In this document: piece by piece, positions 18,101 to 26,441 of the stretch | Position numbering within the stretch: the stretch's first letter is position 1 | Layout of the letters: each line of letters begins with the position of its first letter | The notes under the pieces: generated by a model | What the model was told of the DNA's origin: nothing | Databases searched by the model: none | Seen by the model: the letters and a program-made list of their open reading frames with translations, nothing else | Translations under genes and position numbers: made by a program | NCBI GenBank assembly: GCA_963668605.1 | Contig: OY764903.1 | Span: forward strand, 2,232,001 to 2,296,000 | DNA length: 64,000 bases | Source of the DNA: G963668605 sp963668605 | Lineage (GTDB): Bacteria > Acidobacteriota > Terriglobia > Bryobacterales > Bryobacteraceae | Direction of reading: 5' to 3'

Positions 18101-18591
18101 ACGCGCCCAAGCTGGTGGAAGCTATCGCCGGCCAATGGCAGATCAACGGCATCACCTCGTTCATGACCGGAACGCCTCTGTTCATCGGAGTGGCGCAGAA
18201 CAATACCTACATCTATTCCGGCCAGCGCGCCAATTCAACCGGCGGAAAGGCCCGCATACAGGGCGATCGCAACACCGACCAGAAACTGACGCAGTGGTTC
18301 GATACCAGCGTGTTTCTGCAGCCCAGCGCATATACTTTCGGAACGGTTGGCCGTACGATACCCGACGCGCGCACGCCCGGAAGCAACATGACGGACCTTT
18401 CCCTCTTCAAGAGCTTCTTCTTGACGAAAGAACGGCGGATCAAGCTGCAGTACCGCCTGGAGGCGTTCAGCGCGTTCAATATGCCGCAATGGGACGACCC
18501 CGGCATGTCGATGGGCTCGAACACCTACGGCGTGATCAGCGGAGCCGGTGGAGCGAGGCAACTCCAAATGGCCTTGAAGCTGATCTGGTAG
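15103..18591 (+). CDS. TonB-dependent receptor, Oar-like (1,162 aa)
   Basis: The most divergent receptor of the set. It has a strong ribosome site (GGGGAGAG), a signal peptide (MQRTLVIALGVFTLLNSLAG), a regulatory-like domain (LQGTVQDASRGAVPGAKVLI), the plug with LPLNGRSAFGLASLTPGV and EYGRFGGGVINVATKSGT, and a long barrel ending LQMALKLIW, so the terminal aromatic is Trp rather than Phe. It is the third gene of the esterase-glycosidase-receptor unit, which argues that it imports products of those enzymes. Confidence 0.93.
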   Translation: MQRTLVIALGVFTLLNSLAGQTPTGTLQGTVQDASRGAVPGAKVLIVNQATNETRELVTDSAGRYIQPFLLAGTYSVTASKEGFRPVREENVKLDVGQNRSVDLAIQVGEVAQTVDVVAAPPPLDLNTSSVAQVIENKRIMDLPLNGRSAFGLASLTPGVNPTGGGSTPRMSGGRNGTSELQIDGVSNIGPDDNPGISSSYYEPQVDAVEEFSVQINALAAEYGRFGGGVINVATKSGTNKVHGTAYDFLRNSTLDANNFFANRAGRGKGSFKRNQWGGTVGGPIVLPKLYNGRDKSFFFVGLEATQPRSRSVFTGTVPLDTWRQGNFSNLRNGSGAPVTIYDPLTVKENQGKWTRSPFPGNIIPSGRIDPVAAKVANYWPQANVAPSNQYTNINNFTNAGSSVNNSYRVDSRLDHNWSSKWRMFARFAIGWSDNQPINFFGNEANSSNVAINSKRYRSLAMDHTYTLSPTSVINIRYGLGRSFNTNTPFTDGFDSSTLGFPKSVTETAARNGLEFPRFDFSGAAAALGTGGWTRVRNGSTTNSITAAMTKLKSNHMFKFGGEYRKMLLNLVKFGYPSGYFTFSSGWTQQDISAASNTAGSPLASFLLGLTSGGNMSHDPAPAVASAYYAIYAQDDWKVTRRLTLNLGVRYDVDLPRTERYNRLSYYDLHAPSPIAGKVPASACPACGNLLGSMNFATPQHRQQSPTDSNNIGPRVGFAWNFSKNMALRGGYGIAYAPTNMQPGGASGNIGLDGSRTTTAVSSTYDSMRTVNSYLKNPFPNGYNFPLGMAGGSATQLGFGIFESIFESFRCTYVQQWNLNLQRQLPGHMVAEIGYLGSRGIGLIDGGGVAYNELTPDYMSYGSALLRVIPNPFYGVINDATSGLSKPTVEWRQLQRPYPQMNNLSGSRTPYGSSKYHAMTVRVDKRFSRGLSMLVSYTAGKLMDDTSAEVNFLGPQGSGKLTTYNRRLDWAVDAADVSQRMVVSYVYELPVGKGKHFLANAPKLVEAIAGQWQINGITSFMTGTPLFIGVAQNNTYIYSGQRANSTGGKARIQGDRNTDQKLTQWFDTSVFLQPSAYTFGTVGRTIPDARTPGSNMTDLSLFKSFFLTKERRIKLQYRLEAFSAFNMPQWDDPGMSMGSNTYGVISGAGGARQLQMALKLIW

Positions 18592-18624
18592 TGACCTGCT
18601 GCAATCTGAAACAGGCGAAATTAC

Positions 18625-18651
18625 ATGCCGGCTCGATCTGGCAGCCGGCAT
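18625..18651. terminator. Hairpin between convergent genes
   Basis: ATGCCGGCT (18625-18633) and AGCCGGCAT (18643-18651) form a perfect 9-bp stem with a 9-nt loop, 34 bp after the receptor stop and before the convergent sulfatase stop. It lacks a U-tract; a terminator role is plausible but not certain. Nothing else is seen in the 183-bp gap. Confidence 0.45.
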
Positions 18652-18774
18652 AGGCGGCGACGGGGATTCCGAAGCCTGCTTTGCTGGCTGCCTTAACGCC
18701 GGCCTCTTTACGCTACAAATCGATCGTCGCCGAAAATTGCACGACCTCGCCACGGAGAGCCCCGGGAATAGGCG

Positions 18775-20238
18775 CTAGTCCTTCTTCTTGCGTGCAGCGG
18801 GGCGCGCTCGCGTCGTGGTAACGAGCGGCAACGGCAGGTAATCGCGCTCCAGAATCATCCACTCGTTGAGCGCCTCTTTGAGTTCGCGCTCAATGTCGGC
18901 AGCTTCCGGCTTCCCGATCAGGTTCTTGAACTCACGCGGGTCGCTCTCGAGATCGAACAATTCGAACATTGGCCGCGTCGGAGAGAAGTAGACCCGGGAC
19001 AAGTCAGGTGATAGTTTGCCCGCTGCATTCATGGCCTGCAACTCTTTCCAGAACGGATCGTTGTTGAAATCCACCGGCTGGTAGGGCAGTTGCCAGAGCG
19101 CGTTATAGACCAGTTTGTAACGACGGCCGACCACGCAGCGGCCGAGGTCGAAACCTGAGCTCCCGTTTGGCAAGCTGCTGCCATGCGCGCCGCGCTCGGA
19201 GAAGACGTACTTCCGGCCGTCGAACGGCTGGCCGCGCAGATGCTTCAAGAAGCTGCGCCCCGTCATCTCTTTTGGAGGCGTGATTCCGGCCGCTTCGAGA
19301 AACGTCGGCGCAAGATCTTCGCCGGAAATCAGTTCGGCCGTAGTGCGTCCCGCCTGCAACTTACCCGGCCAGCGCACCAGCAGCGGCACATGAATCCCGA
19401 ATTCGTACAGCGTGCCCTTGCCGCGCAGTTGCGAAGCGCCGTTGTCGCCCATAAACATCACCAGCGTGTTTTGATCCAATCCGCGTTCCCGCAGGACGGC
19501 CATGATGCGCCCAAAGTCGCTGTCGAAACGAGAGATCTCGTCGTAGTATCGGGCGAAGTCTTCGCGGACCAGCCGTGTGTCGGGGTAATGCGCAGGCAAT
19601 TTCAACTTCGCCGGGTCGTGCGGCACGGGGATTGCGTTATTATCCAACGGACGGTGCGGATCGTTGGAACACAGTTGCAGGAAGAACGGCTTTCCCTTCG
19701 GAACAAGGCCCAGGAACTCGTTAAGTTGCGTGAAGCTCTGCTCGCGGTTACCGACTTTCACATAATCGAGCCGCTCCGGAAATGTCCGCAACTTGTATTT
19801 GTCGAAGACCTTTGCAGAAGCTTCGAACTGGCCGGCGCCGTCGAGATGGTACGTGCGGCCCGCCACACCCGTGAAATAGCCCTGCGCGCGAAGCAATTCA
19901 GGATACGTCTTGTACTCTCGCGCCAATGGTGCGCTAAAGCGGGTCATCTGGATGCCGACGGGCGAACGGCCGGTCATGATGGCGGCGCGCGACGGCACGC
20001 ATTGAGGACAGGCGACGTACGCTCGGTCGCACCGCATACCCTCGGCAGCAAAGCGGTCGAGATTAGGTGTCTTGATATCGCTGTTTCCATAACAGCCGAC
20101 GTGGGGCGCGCTGTGGTCGTCCGAGAGCACCAAGAGGATATTCGGCCGCTCCTGCGCCGCCTGAGCGAGCCCGGTCGATAACGCCACGCCTGCGGTTCCG
20201 CCCGCTCGTATAAGATCGCGTCGAGTCATCTGTTTCAT
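18775..20238 (-). CDS. Sulfatase (S1 family, CVPSR), Tat-exported
   Basis: Sulfate-ester hydrolase of 487 aa. GGAG 9 bp upstream favours ATG 20238 over the longer frame to 20283, which would cross the operator. Leader TRRDLIRAGGTAGVAL; metal motif LVLSDDHSAPHVGCYG; Cys80 in CPQCVPSRAAIMTG is the formylglycine precursor; FMGDNGASQLRGKG is the late metal-site block. The C-terminus is a basic tail (ARPAARKKKD). It resembles heparan-N-sulfatase-like members of the family in its CVPSR block, but specificity is not resolved. Divergent from the sulfatase at 20321 with an operator in the 82-bp gap. Confidence 0.92.
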   Translation of the reverse strand: MKQMTRRDLIRAGGTAGVALSTGLAQAAQERPNILLVLSDDHSAPHVGCYGNSDIKTPNLDRFAAEGMRCDRAYVACPQCVPSRAAIMTGRSPVGIQMTRFSAPLAREYKTYPELLRAQGYFTGVAGRTYHLDGAGQFEASAKVFDKYKLRTFPERLDYVKVGNREQSFTQLNEFLGLVPKGKPFFLQLCSNDPHRPLDNNAIPVPHDPAKLKLPAHYPDTRLVREDFARYYDEISRFDSDFGRIMAVLRERGLDQNTLVMFMGDNGASQLRGKGTLYEFGIHVPLLVRWPGKLQAGRTTAELISGEDLAPTFLEAAGITPPKEMTGRSFLKHLRGQPFDGRKYVFSERGAHGSSLPNGSSGFDLGRCVVGRRYKLVYNALWQLPYQPVDFNNDPFWKELQAMNAAGKLSPDLSRVYFSPTRPMFELFDLESDPREFKNLIGKPEAADIERELKEALNEWMILERDYLPLPLVTTTRARPAARKKKD

Positions 20239-20270
20239 ACGTTTTGCAGCTCCTTCATTCCCCGTAAAGA

Positions 20271-20286
20271 GGTATGATATCATGCC
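20271..20286. promoter_or_regulatory. Operator palindrome, site 4 (GGTATGATATCATGCC)
   Basis: Fifteen of 16 positions match GGTATGATATCATACC, the best-centred copy in the window. It lies midway between the divergent sulfatase starts at 20238 and 20321. Confidence 0.65.
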
Positions 20287-20320
20287 ATTTGTCGTATCTA
20301 CACCTCAGGAGAACTCATTC

Positions 20321-21718
20321 GTGCATCGCCGACAATTTCTGGCTGCAACTGCGACTGGCTTCCCCGCGCTGATCCGCAGCCGCAGCGGCGCAGCTTCCGA
20401 CCGCCCCAATATCCTTTGGATCCTTGGCGATGATCTGGGCGCCGAACTCAGTTGCTACGGCTACCCGTACGTCCATACGCCGAACATGGACCGTTTGGCA
20501 TCTCAGGGCACGCGCTTCACGCAGTTTCATACGACGGCTCCAGTGTGCTCGGCCAGCCGGTCGGGCTTCAACGTGGGGCTGTATCAAACGACGACCAACA
20601 CGCAAAACCATCGCAGCCACCGCAAGGATGGCTATCAACTGCCCGAGAACGCACGGCTCATTACGGACAGGCTCCGTGAGCAGGGCTATTTCACGTGCAA
20701 TGTGCGCGAGTTCGCTGACGGCCTCGGCGGAATGGGGAAGACCGACTATAATTTCAAGGCGGACAAGCCTTTCGATGGGACGCATTGGAACCAGCGCAAG
20801 CCCGGTCAGCCATTTTACGCCCAGGTCAATTTTGAGGCTCCACATAAAGGCCACGCTTTCGGAGCCGCGCGCAAACAGAAGGTCCTCGTCGATCCCACGC
20901 GAATCGAGTTGCCGCCCAACTATCCGGACCACCCGGTCGTGCGGAACGAAGTCGCAAACTATCTGGACGCCGTTCAGCTTCTCGATACCCAAGTAGGCGT
21001 GCTGCTCGCAAAACTTGAGGAAGAAAAGCTCCTCGACAACACGGTCGTGATGTTTTTCGGCGACAACGGGCGCTGCCTGCTGCGTGGCAAACAGTGGCTC
21101 TATGATTACGGCACGCACGTTCCACTCATCGTTCGCTGGCCCGGCGTAGCGAAGCCCGCAGCCGTCCGCGATGATCCCTGTGTCTCGTTGGATATGACCG
21201 CCACGACCTTGCTGGCCGCGGGCATCCCGATCCCGGAGTACTTCCACGGGCGGCCGCTCTTCGGTTCGAAATCCAAGCCCCGCGATTTCATCGTCACGGC
21301 GCGCGACCGCTGCGATATGACCATCGATCGAATTCGCGCTGTACGCGATCGCCGCTACAAGTACATCCGAAACTTCATGCCGGAACGCCCATACACGCAG
21401 TTCAACCAGTACATTCAAGGTTCCTACCCCACGCTGCGCATCCTGAAAGAACTGGATGCCGCAGGCAAACTGAATGCCACGCAGCAGTTGTTCATGGCGC
21501 CCCGTAAGCCGCCCGTCGAGTTCTACGATACACAAGCAGACCCGTTCGAGGTGAAGAACCTGGCCGGATCCCAAGCGCACAAGAAGCTGGTCTCCCAATT
21601 CGCCGCGCGGTTGGACGGCTGGATCGCAGAGACCAAAGATAAGGGCGGGATCCCCGAGCCGAAGGAAGAGTTGGATCAATGGACGACCCCGCCGGCGTCC
21701 AAGAAAGCAAAGAACTGA
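20321..21718 (+). CDS. Sulfatase (S1 family, CSASR), Tat-exported
   Basis: Sulfate-ester hydrolase of 465 aa. GTG 20321 is chosen because CAGGAGA lies just upstream and the protein then starts HRRQFLAATATG, a twin-arginine leader; the ATG at 20282 lies in the operator. Metal motif WILGDDLGAELSCYG; Cys76 in APVCSASRSGFNVG has Ala for the usual Pro, an accepted CxAxR variant. FFGDNGRCLLRGKQW is the late metal block. It is followed after one base by the isomerase gene at 21720, so the two are translationally coupled. Iduronate-2-sulfatase-like enzymes share this N-terminal pattern; the assignment is tentative. Confidence 0.9.
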   Translation: MHRRQFLAATATGFPALIRSRSGAASDRPNILWILGDDLGAELSCYGYPYVHTPNMDRLASQGTRFTQFHTTAPVCSASRSGFNVGLYQTTTNTQNHRSHRKDGYQLPENARLITDRLREQGYFTCNVREFADGLGGMGKTDYNFKADKPFDGTHWNQRKPGQPFYAQVNFEAPHKGHAFGAARKQKVLVDPTRIELPPNYPDHPVVRNEVANYLDAVQLLDTQVGVLLAKLEEEKLLDNTVVMFFGDNGRCLLRGKQWLYDYGTHVPLIVRWPGVAKPAAVRDDPCVSLDMTATTLLAAGIPIPEYFHGRPLFGSKSKPRDFIVTARDRCDMTIDRIRAVRDRRYKYIRNFMPERPYTQFNQYIQGSYPTLRILKELDAAGKLNATQQLFMAPRKPPVEFYDTQADPFEVKNLAGSQAHKKLVSQFAARLDGWIAETKDKGGIPEPKEELDQWTTPPASKKAKN

Positions 21719-21719
21719 C

Positions 21720-22556
21720 ATGAATAGAAGGAATTTCCTTGGCCTCACAGCGGCTGCCGGCGTATCGTTCGCCGCGACCGCTCCCAAAACAAACGGCGTC
21801 GTACTCGGTGTGCAAGGGTATAGCTTTCGGGACCGCAACCTCGATCAGGCTCTCGCGGCGGCGCGCGATTTGGACCTGCGCTGCTATGAGGCGTTCGAGG
21901 GCCACCTCGAGCCGCGAAATCTTCCGCGGCAGGAGATTCGAGCATGGCGCGAAAAGGCCGGAGACGAGCAATACCGGGTCATTCGCCGCAAATTCGACGC
22001 CGCGGGCATCGAGCTATGGTCTTGCGGCTACAATTTCCGCGATGACATGACCGACGCAGAGATCGCTCATGGCTTTGCCATGGCGCGTGCGCTCGGCGTG
22101 AAGCGCATCAATGCATCGGCGAACATCAGCGTGGTCGAACGTGTAGACCGCTTCGCACGCAAGGCGGGCATTTACGTCGGCCTGCACAATCATTCGAACA
22201 TCAAGCCGAACGAATTCGCGACACCGAAGAACTTCGCGGAAGCCATGAGCGGGCGTTCCAAGTACATCGCCATTCACCTGGATGTCGGCCATTTCACGGC
22301 AACGGGCGGCGACGTGTTGGACTTCCTGGCGAAAAACCATAAGAAGATCCTCACGCTCCACCTCAAGGACCGCAAGAAGAACCAGGGGCCGAACATGCCA
22401 TTCGGCGAGGGCGACACGCCGATCCGGGAGTTGCTCCAAATGCTCAAGCGGGAACGCTGGCACATTCCTGCGTTGATCGAATACGAGTACAAGGGCGGCG
22501 ACACCGTCGAGGAAGTGCGCAGGGCTCGCGATTACTGCCGGCGAGCCTTGGCGTAG
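21720..22556 (+). CDS. Tat-exported sugar phosphate isomerase/epimerase-like TIM barrel
   Basis: Paralogue (278 aa) of the 1758-2600 product with the same VLGVQGYSFRDRNLDQA, IELWSCGYNFR, LHNHSNIKPNEFATP and IEYEYKGGDTVEEVRR blocks. Twin-arginine leader NRRNFLGLTAAAGV. The likely metal ligands are the His in LHNHSN, the Asp and His in HLDVGHF and the Glu of IEYEY. Its ATG follows the sulfatase TGA by one base. Both copies therefore sit with operator-linked carbohydrate genes, suggesting isomerisation of a sugar released from a sulfated glycan. The reaction is unknown. Confidence 0.86.
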   Translation: MNRRNFLGLTAAAGVSFAATAPKTNGVVLGVQGYSFRDRNLDQALAAARDLDLRCYEAFEGHLEPRNLPRQEIRAWREKAGDEQYRVIRRKFDAAGIELWSCGYNFRDDMTDAEIAHGFAMARALGVKRINASANISVVERVDRFARKAGIYVGLHNHSNIKPNEFATPKNFAEAMSGRSKYIAIHLDVGHFTATGGDVLDFLAKNHKKILTLHLKDRKKNQGPNMPFGEGDTPIRELLQMLKRERWHIPALIEYEYKGGDTVEEVRRARDYCRRALA

Positions 22557-22658
22557 ATGCGATCTTCAATCCGTCCAACGGTGCCCGGAGCATCAGCGAC
22601 CGGAGGCTCTTATCATGTCTTGTGATGTGAAGTAGTTCCGCAGAAGGTACTGTTTTAC

Positions 22659-22691
22659 GGCCGGCTTCCCGTCTGCGGAGGAAAGCCGGCC
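22659..22691. terminator. Hairpin between convergent isomerase and receptor
   Basis: GGCCGGCTT (22659-22667) pairs with AAGCCGGCC (22683-22691), a 9-bp GC-rich stem in the 184-bp gap between converging genes. No U-run is seen. Confidence 0.45.
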
Positions 22692-22740
22692 TGAACTCGA
22701 AGCCCCTCAGATTGCGGGGGGCTTGACAGGTCGCTCCATA

Positions 22741-25700
22741 TCAGAACTGGTAGCGGACTCCGAACTGCACCGTCCGCGCGGCCTTCGCGGCTGTGATGGT
22801 GCCGCCGGTGATCGCGTTCACGGCGGTGTTGGGCAGGTTGAAATTGGCGTGATTCAGGACGTTGAACCCTTCCCAGCGAAGCTGCAACTGGTCGCGCTCC
22901 CGCAACTTGAAGTTCTTATAGAGCGAGAGATTGATCGCGACATTGCCGGGTCCATCGAGGATGTTGCGCCCGGACGATCCGAAGCGATAGCTGCCGTTCG
23001 GCACCACCGCGAAAGCCGAGACGTCGAACCAGCGGTCGGGCGTCGGATTCGCCATGGTGCCTTTGCCGAGCCGGTCGGGTCGGATGGCGGTGCCTTGCGA
23101 GAGGTTGAAGTTGGACGTGATGGCCGTGAACGGCGCGCCAGTTGTTGCGCGGCCCGTTCCCGCCATCTGCCAGCCGCCCATCAGCCACTTCCACTGCGCG
23201 CGCCGCCACGGCGCCTGGTAGGAAAAGTTCATGGTGAAAGCGTGGCCCACATCGAAGTTCGAGCGGCCGCGCTCGGCGGCGAGATTGTTGGGATCCTGAA
23301 TCTGCCGCGGGCCCCCGTTGCCGGTGCCGGAGAAAGTGGACGAATTGTCAATCGACTTGGAAAAGACGTAATTCACGCGATAAAACAGCCCGCTTTTGAA
23401 ACGTCGCCGTAGCGTGACGGTGCCGGAATTGTAAATCGAGTTCGCGCCGAACTGAAAGTAGTTGATGGCGTTGCCAATCTGGGGATAGGGCCGCGGAAAG
23501 TTGCCGTTGGGTAGCTGGTATTGGAGCGAGTAAAGGTTGCGGTTGATATCCGTCGTGAAACTGAGATGCGTTCCTTTCGATCCGCCGTAAGCGATTTCGA
23601 TAGCGCCCAGGCGTCGCACTTCCCGTTCCAGAGTGAGATTCCAGCTCATCACGTATTGGATCGGCGAGCGGAGTTCCGCGCCGCCCACGCTGACGGCCGC
23701 ACCGGAGGCATTGGCGAAGGGGTTTTCGAGCGTCACGTAACCCGGATCGCTGGCCTTGCGGTTGACGGTCTGGTTGATGGCGAACGGAAACACATTCGAC
23801 ATCTGCGAGGTCATCGGATTCTGCGCCGACTTGCTGCTGAAAACGCCGAAGCCTCCGCGCACGACGCTGCGGTTGCCGCCGAATGGACGCCAGGCAAAGC
23901 CGAAGCGCGGCGCAAAGTTGCGATAATTGAGGTACATGAGCGACTTTGGCAGGCCGTAGTCGCGGGCCAGCCCGACCACGTCCGTCAGCTTGACGCTCGC
24001 CACGAGCGCCGCCATGTCCGGCAACGCGCGGTCGTCGGCCACAATCAATTTGCCGATCGACGGCACGAATCCAGAGTAGCGCCCGAACTTATCATACTGC
24101 GGCCCGCTCAACTCCCAGCGCAGCCCGATGTTGAGTGTCAGACGCTGCGTGGCCTTGAAGTCGTTCTGCACAAAGAGGCCGTAATCGGAAGAAAAGAGAT
24201 AGTTCAACGGCGGTGTGGTTTGCCGCGAGGCGGAGTCCGGCAGGCCGATCAGGAAGTCGGCGAACGGCTGTCCGGACCAGTTTCCAAGGAACCTGAACGT
24301 GCCGCGATTGTTGTTGTAGTACGGCTGGAAGGTCTGCGATCGCAGGATCTCGCCGCCAAACTTGATCTGGTGACGGTTGTGGACCCAGGTGACGGAACTG
24401 CTCACCTGGTAAAGGTTGACCGTGACGTCGCTAGGGCGGTCGCTCTTGTTGCCGAGGACGGCAGCGTCGCGCACGTCAATAGTAGGGAAGCCGATCAGGT
24501 GAGGGTCTTTGGTGGTGCCCGGGATGCCGAACTCTTCCGTGAAATCGCGGCCGCGATTGACGTTGTGGCCGTGGGATGAATTGCGGCTCAAGCTGGCGCG
24601 GAAATCCTGAATGACAGTCGGCGTGAACATGTGCGTGGCATTCAGACCTATCAGGTGCTGAACACTGGAGGACGTGCCGCCGAACGTGCCGACCGGACTG
24701 CCGAGGAAAGGATTGACCCCGCTGCTTTCGCGCCGCTGGTAGCGGATCGACAGGTTGTCTCTGGAGGAGAGGTTCTGGTCAAACTTCCACAGATAATTGT
24801 TCCATGGGCTTGTATTCACGGCACTGGCGATGAAATTGTTGACCTGCCCTGGTCGATTGGGCTCGGGCCAGTAGGGCAGTATCTTGGCGGAGATGGGGCT
24901 CACGCGGCCCTGCGGAATGCGGTTGCCGGGGAACGCAGCATTGGCGGCGAGCGGATCGCGGATGGAGACGGCACGACCGCTGACGTCCACGGTCTGGGAG
25001 AAATCGCCCTGCCGTTCGAGAACGGTTGGCACACGCGACAGGCGGCTCGCACCTGCAACGTCGCGGTAGCTCTCCCAACTGAAGAGGAAGAAGCTGCGGT
25101 TGCGGCCGTCGTAAAGGCGAGGCAACCGGACCGGCCCGCTCAACGTGGCGCCGAACTGGTTGCGGCGCAGTTTGTCTTTGCCGGCCGAGAAGAAATTTCT
25201 CGCGTCGAATTTGTCGTTGCGCACGAACTCGAAGACGCTGCCGTGGACCTTATTGGCACCACCCTTGAGCACTACCGAGACCACACCACCGGCTAACCGG
25301 CCGTATTCGGCCGAATATCCGGCGGTCTCCATCTTAAACTCCTGAATAGAGTCGAGATTGGGGCTGGCCTGTGCGCCGCCGAAGCGCGGGTCGCGATTAT
25401 TGAAGCCGTCCATGTAGAAGTTGGTGTTGTCGGAGCGCGTTCCGTTGACCGCAAACGGTCCGCCGTTGTCGCCTTCGGCGTTCTCGGCCACTCCCGGCAC
25501 CATAAACGCGAGGTCCTGAAAATTACGGCCGTCGAGCGGCATTTCCTGCAACTCTTCGGAAGCGATGACGTCGCCGCGCGCGGCGTTTTCGGTATTGATC
25601 TGAGGGGCCTGCGCGGTCACCTCAATAGCTTCCGAGACCGAGCCCACCTTGAGCTGAAGTTCCAGACGTGCGGTCTGATTGACCTGCAACTCCAGGCCGG

Positions 25701-25977
25701 TTTGGCGCAATGTTTGAAACCCATCCTTCTCGACGGTGACATCATAGATACCCGGGTTCAGTTCGAGGACGGAGAAGCCGCCCGCGGCGTTGGTAACCCC
25801 GCGACGAACGGCGTTCGTAGCAAGGTTGCGGGCGTCCACGGTGGCGCCGGGAATCGATGCGCCACTTGCGTCCCGGATGACACCAACAAGCCCCGCCCAG
25901 GTTCCCTGGGCCAGGAGCGGCGTGAACTGAGCTACTAGTAGGATGACGTAGAAGATCTTCTTTGAGACTGCTAACAT
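22741..25977 (-). CDS. TonB-dependent receptor, Oar-like, duplicate B (1,078 aa)
   Basis: Inverted near-twin of 7566-10805. It shares the start sequence MLAVSKKIF, the plug block PLDGRNFQDLAFMVPGV, the DNTNFYMDGFNNRDP segment and the ending VQFGVRYQF. Substitutions are scattered along the protein (for example NGGPFAVNG for NSGSPFAVNG-type changes in the plug), so the copies have had time to diverge but show no frameshift. It probably binds a related ligand. It is the receptor end of the 3.6-kb inverted repeat. Confidence 0.93.
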   Translation of the reverse strand: MLAVSKKIFYVILLVAQFTPLLAQGTWAGLVGVIRDASGASIPGATVDARNLATNAVRRGVTNAAGGFSVLELNPGIYDVTVEKDGFQTLRQTGLELQVNQTARLELQLKVGSVSEAIEVTAQAPQINTENAARGDVIASEELQEMPLDGRNFQDLAFMVPGVAENAEGDNGGPFAVNGTRSDNTNFYMDGFNNRDPRFGGAQASPNLDSIQEFKMETAGYSAEYGRLAGGVVSVVLKGGANKVHGSVFEFVRNDKFDARNFFSAGKDKLRRNQFGATLSGPVRLPRLYDGRNRSFFLFSWESYRDVAGASRLSRVPTVLERQGDFSQTVDVSGRAVSIRDPLAANAAFPGNRIPQGRVSPISAKILPYWPEPNRPGQVNNFIASAVNTSPWNNYLWKFDQNLSSRDNLSIRYQRRESSGVNPFLGSPVGTFGGTSSSVQHLIGLNATHMFTPTVIQDFRASLSRNSSHGHNVNRGRDFTEEFGIPGTTKDPHLIGFPTIDVRDAAVLGNKSDRPSDVTVNLYQVSSSVTWVHNRHQIKFGGEILRSQTFQPYYNNNRGTFRFLGNWSGQPFADFLIGLPDSASRQTTPPLNYLFSSDYGLFVQNDFKATQRLTLNIGLRWELSGPQYDKFGRYSGFVPSIGKLIVADDRALPDMAALVASVKLTDVVGLARDYGLPKSLMYLNYRNFAPRFGFAWRPFGGNRSVVRGGFGVFSSKSAQNPMTSQMSNVFPFAINQTVNRKASDPGYVTLENPFANASGAAVSVGGAELRSPIQYVMSWNLTLEREVRRLGAIEIAYGGSKGTHLSFTTDINRNLYSLQYQLPNGNFPRPYPQIGNAINYFQFGANSIYNSGTVTLRRRFKSGLFYRVNYVFSKSIDNSSTFSGTGNGGPRQIQDPNNLAAERGRSNFDVGHAFTMNFSYQAPWRRAQWKWLMGGWQMAGTGRATTGAPFTAITSNFNLSQGTAIRPDRLGKGTMANPTPDRWFDVSAFAVVPNGSYRFGSSGRNILDGPGNVAINLSLYKNFKLRERDQLQLRWEGFNVLNHANFNLPNTAVNAITGGTITAAKAARTVQFGVRYQF

Positions 25978-26306
25978 GTTCTACCTCGCGAGTTGTTTTT
26001 GAAGGAATTCGCCAAGCGCTGGAGGACATCGGAGAGCTGCAAAGACACGGGCGGCTCAACCGCCGGTCTGAGGCCGTATCCCGCATGCTTGACAGTGATA
26101 AGGTCCACATCGAGACCGGCCTTGCGGTACGCCGTTTCCATGCCGACCGACTGCTCCAGAAGCACTGTGGTGTCGCTGTCGCGGCGGATCATCAGGATGG
26201 GGGAATCGTCTTTCGGGATCCAGCCCACCGTCGACGACTGCCCACACGGCAACGCGGCAACGCTTAACAGGCAAGCTGGTCGAAAGTATGATATCGAAGC
26301 ATTCAT
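25971..26306 (-). pseudogene. Gutted alpha/beta-hydrolase remnant, copy B
   Basis: A 111-codon frame with a signal peptide (MNASISYFRPACLLSVAAL) followed directly by the C-terminal part of an esterase-like hydrolase (ILMIRRDSDTTVLLEQSVG…GLDVDLITVKHAGYGLR). The central domain with the nucleophile serine is absent, and the catalytic-His position appears to read Tyr (HAGYG rather than the usual GAGHG). Its last codons overlap the receptor start at 25977. Both copies share the central deletion, so decay preceded the duplication. Confidence 0.65.
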
Positions 26307-26441
26307 CGGCGTCTCGGACCTGCCATAGTATACATGAGTTCGCCAAGCAAAAAACGTTAAAGTAAATAATGGACGCCGCCGGTGGTTCGGCCGGCCGGAC
26401 TGTATGTGATTGAGCCTTCGCTGCGCCTCGCTGGTCGCCGG

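Larger units (their letters stand above)
22741..26441 (-). repeat. Inverted duplication, copy B (3.7 kb)
   Basis: Counterpart of 7171-10805. Homology begins immediately after the TGA at 26442-26444 (minus strand) and ends at the receptor stop at 22741, so both junctions coincide with stop codons. Copy B keeps about 75 bp of the hydrolase remnant that copy A has lost. Confidence 0.85.

Noticed and set aside
26285..26295. GTATGATATC as a further operator
   Set aside because: It has only the left half of the palindrome and lies inside the hydrolase remnant, where the homologous bases of copy A (TCGATATCATTC) do not keep the dyad.
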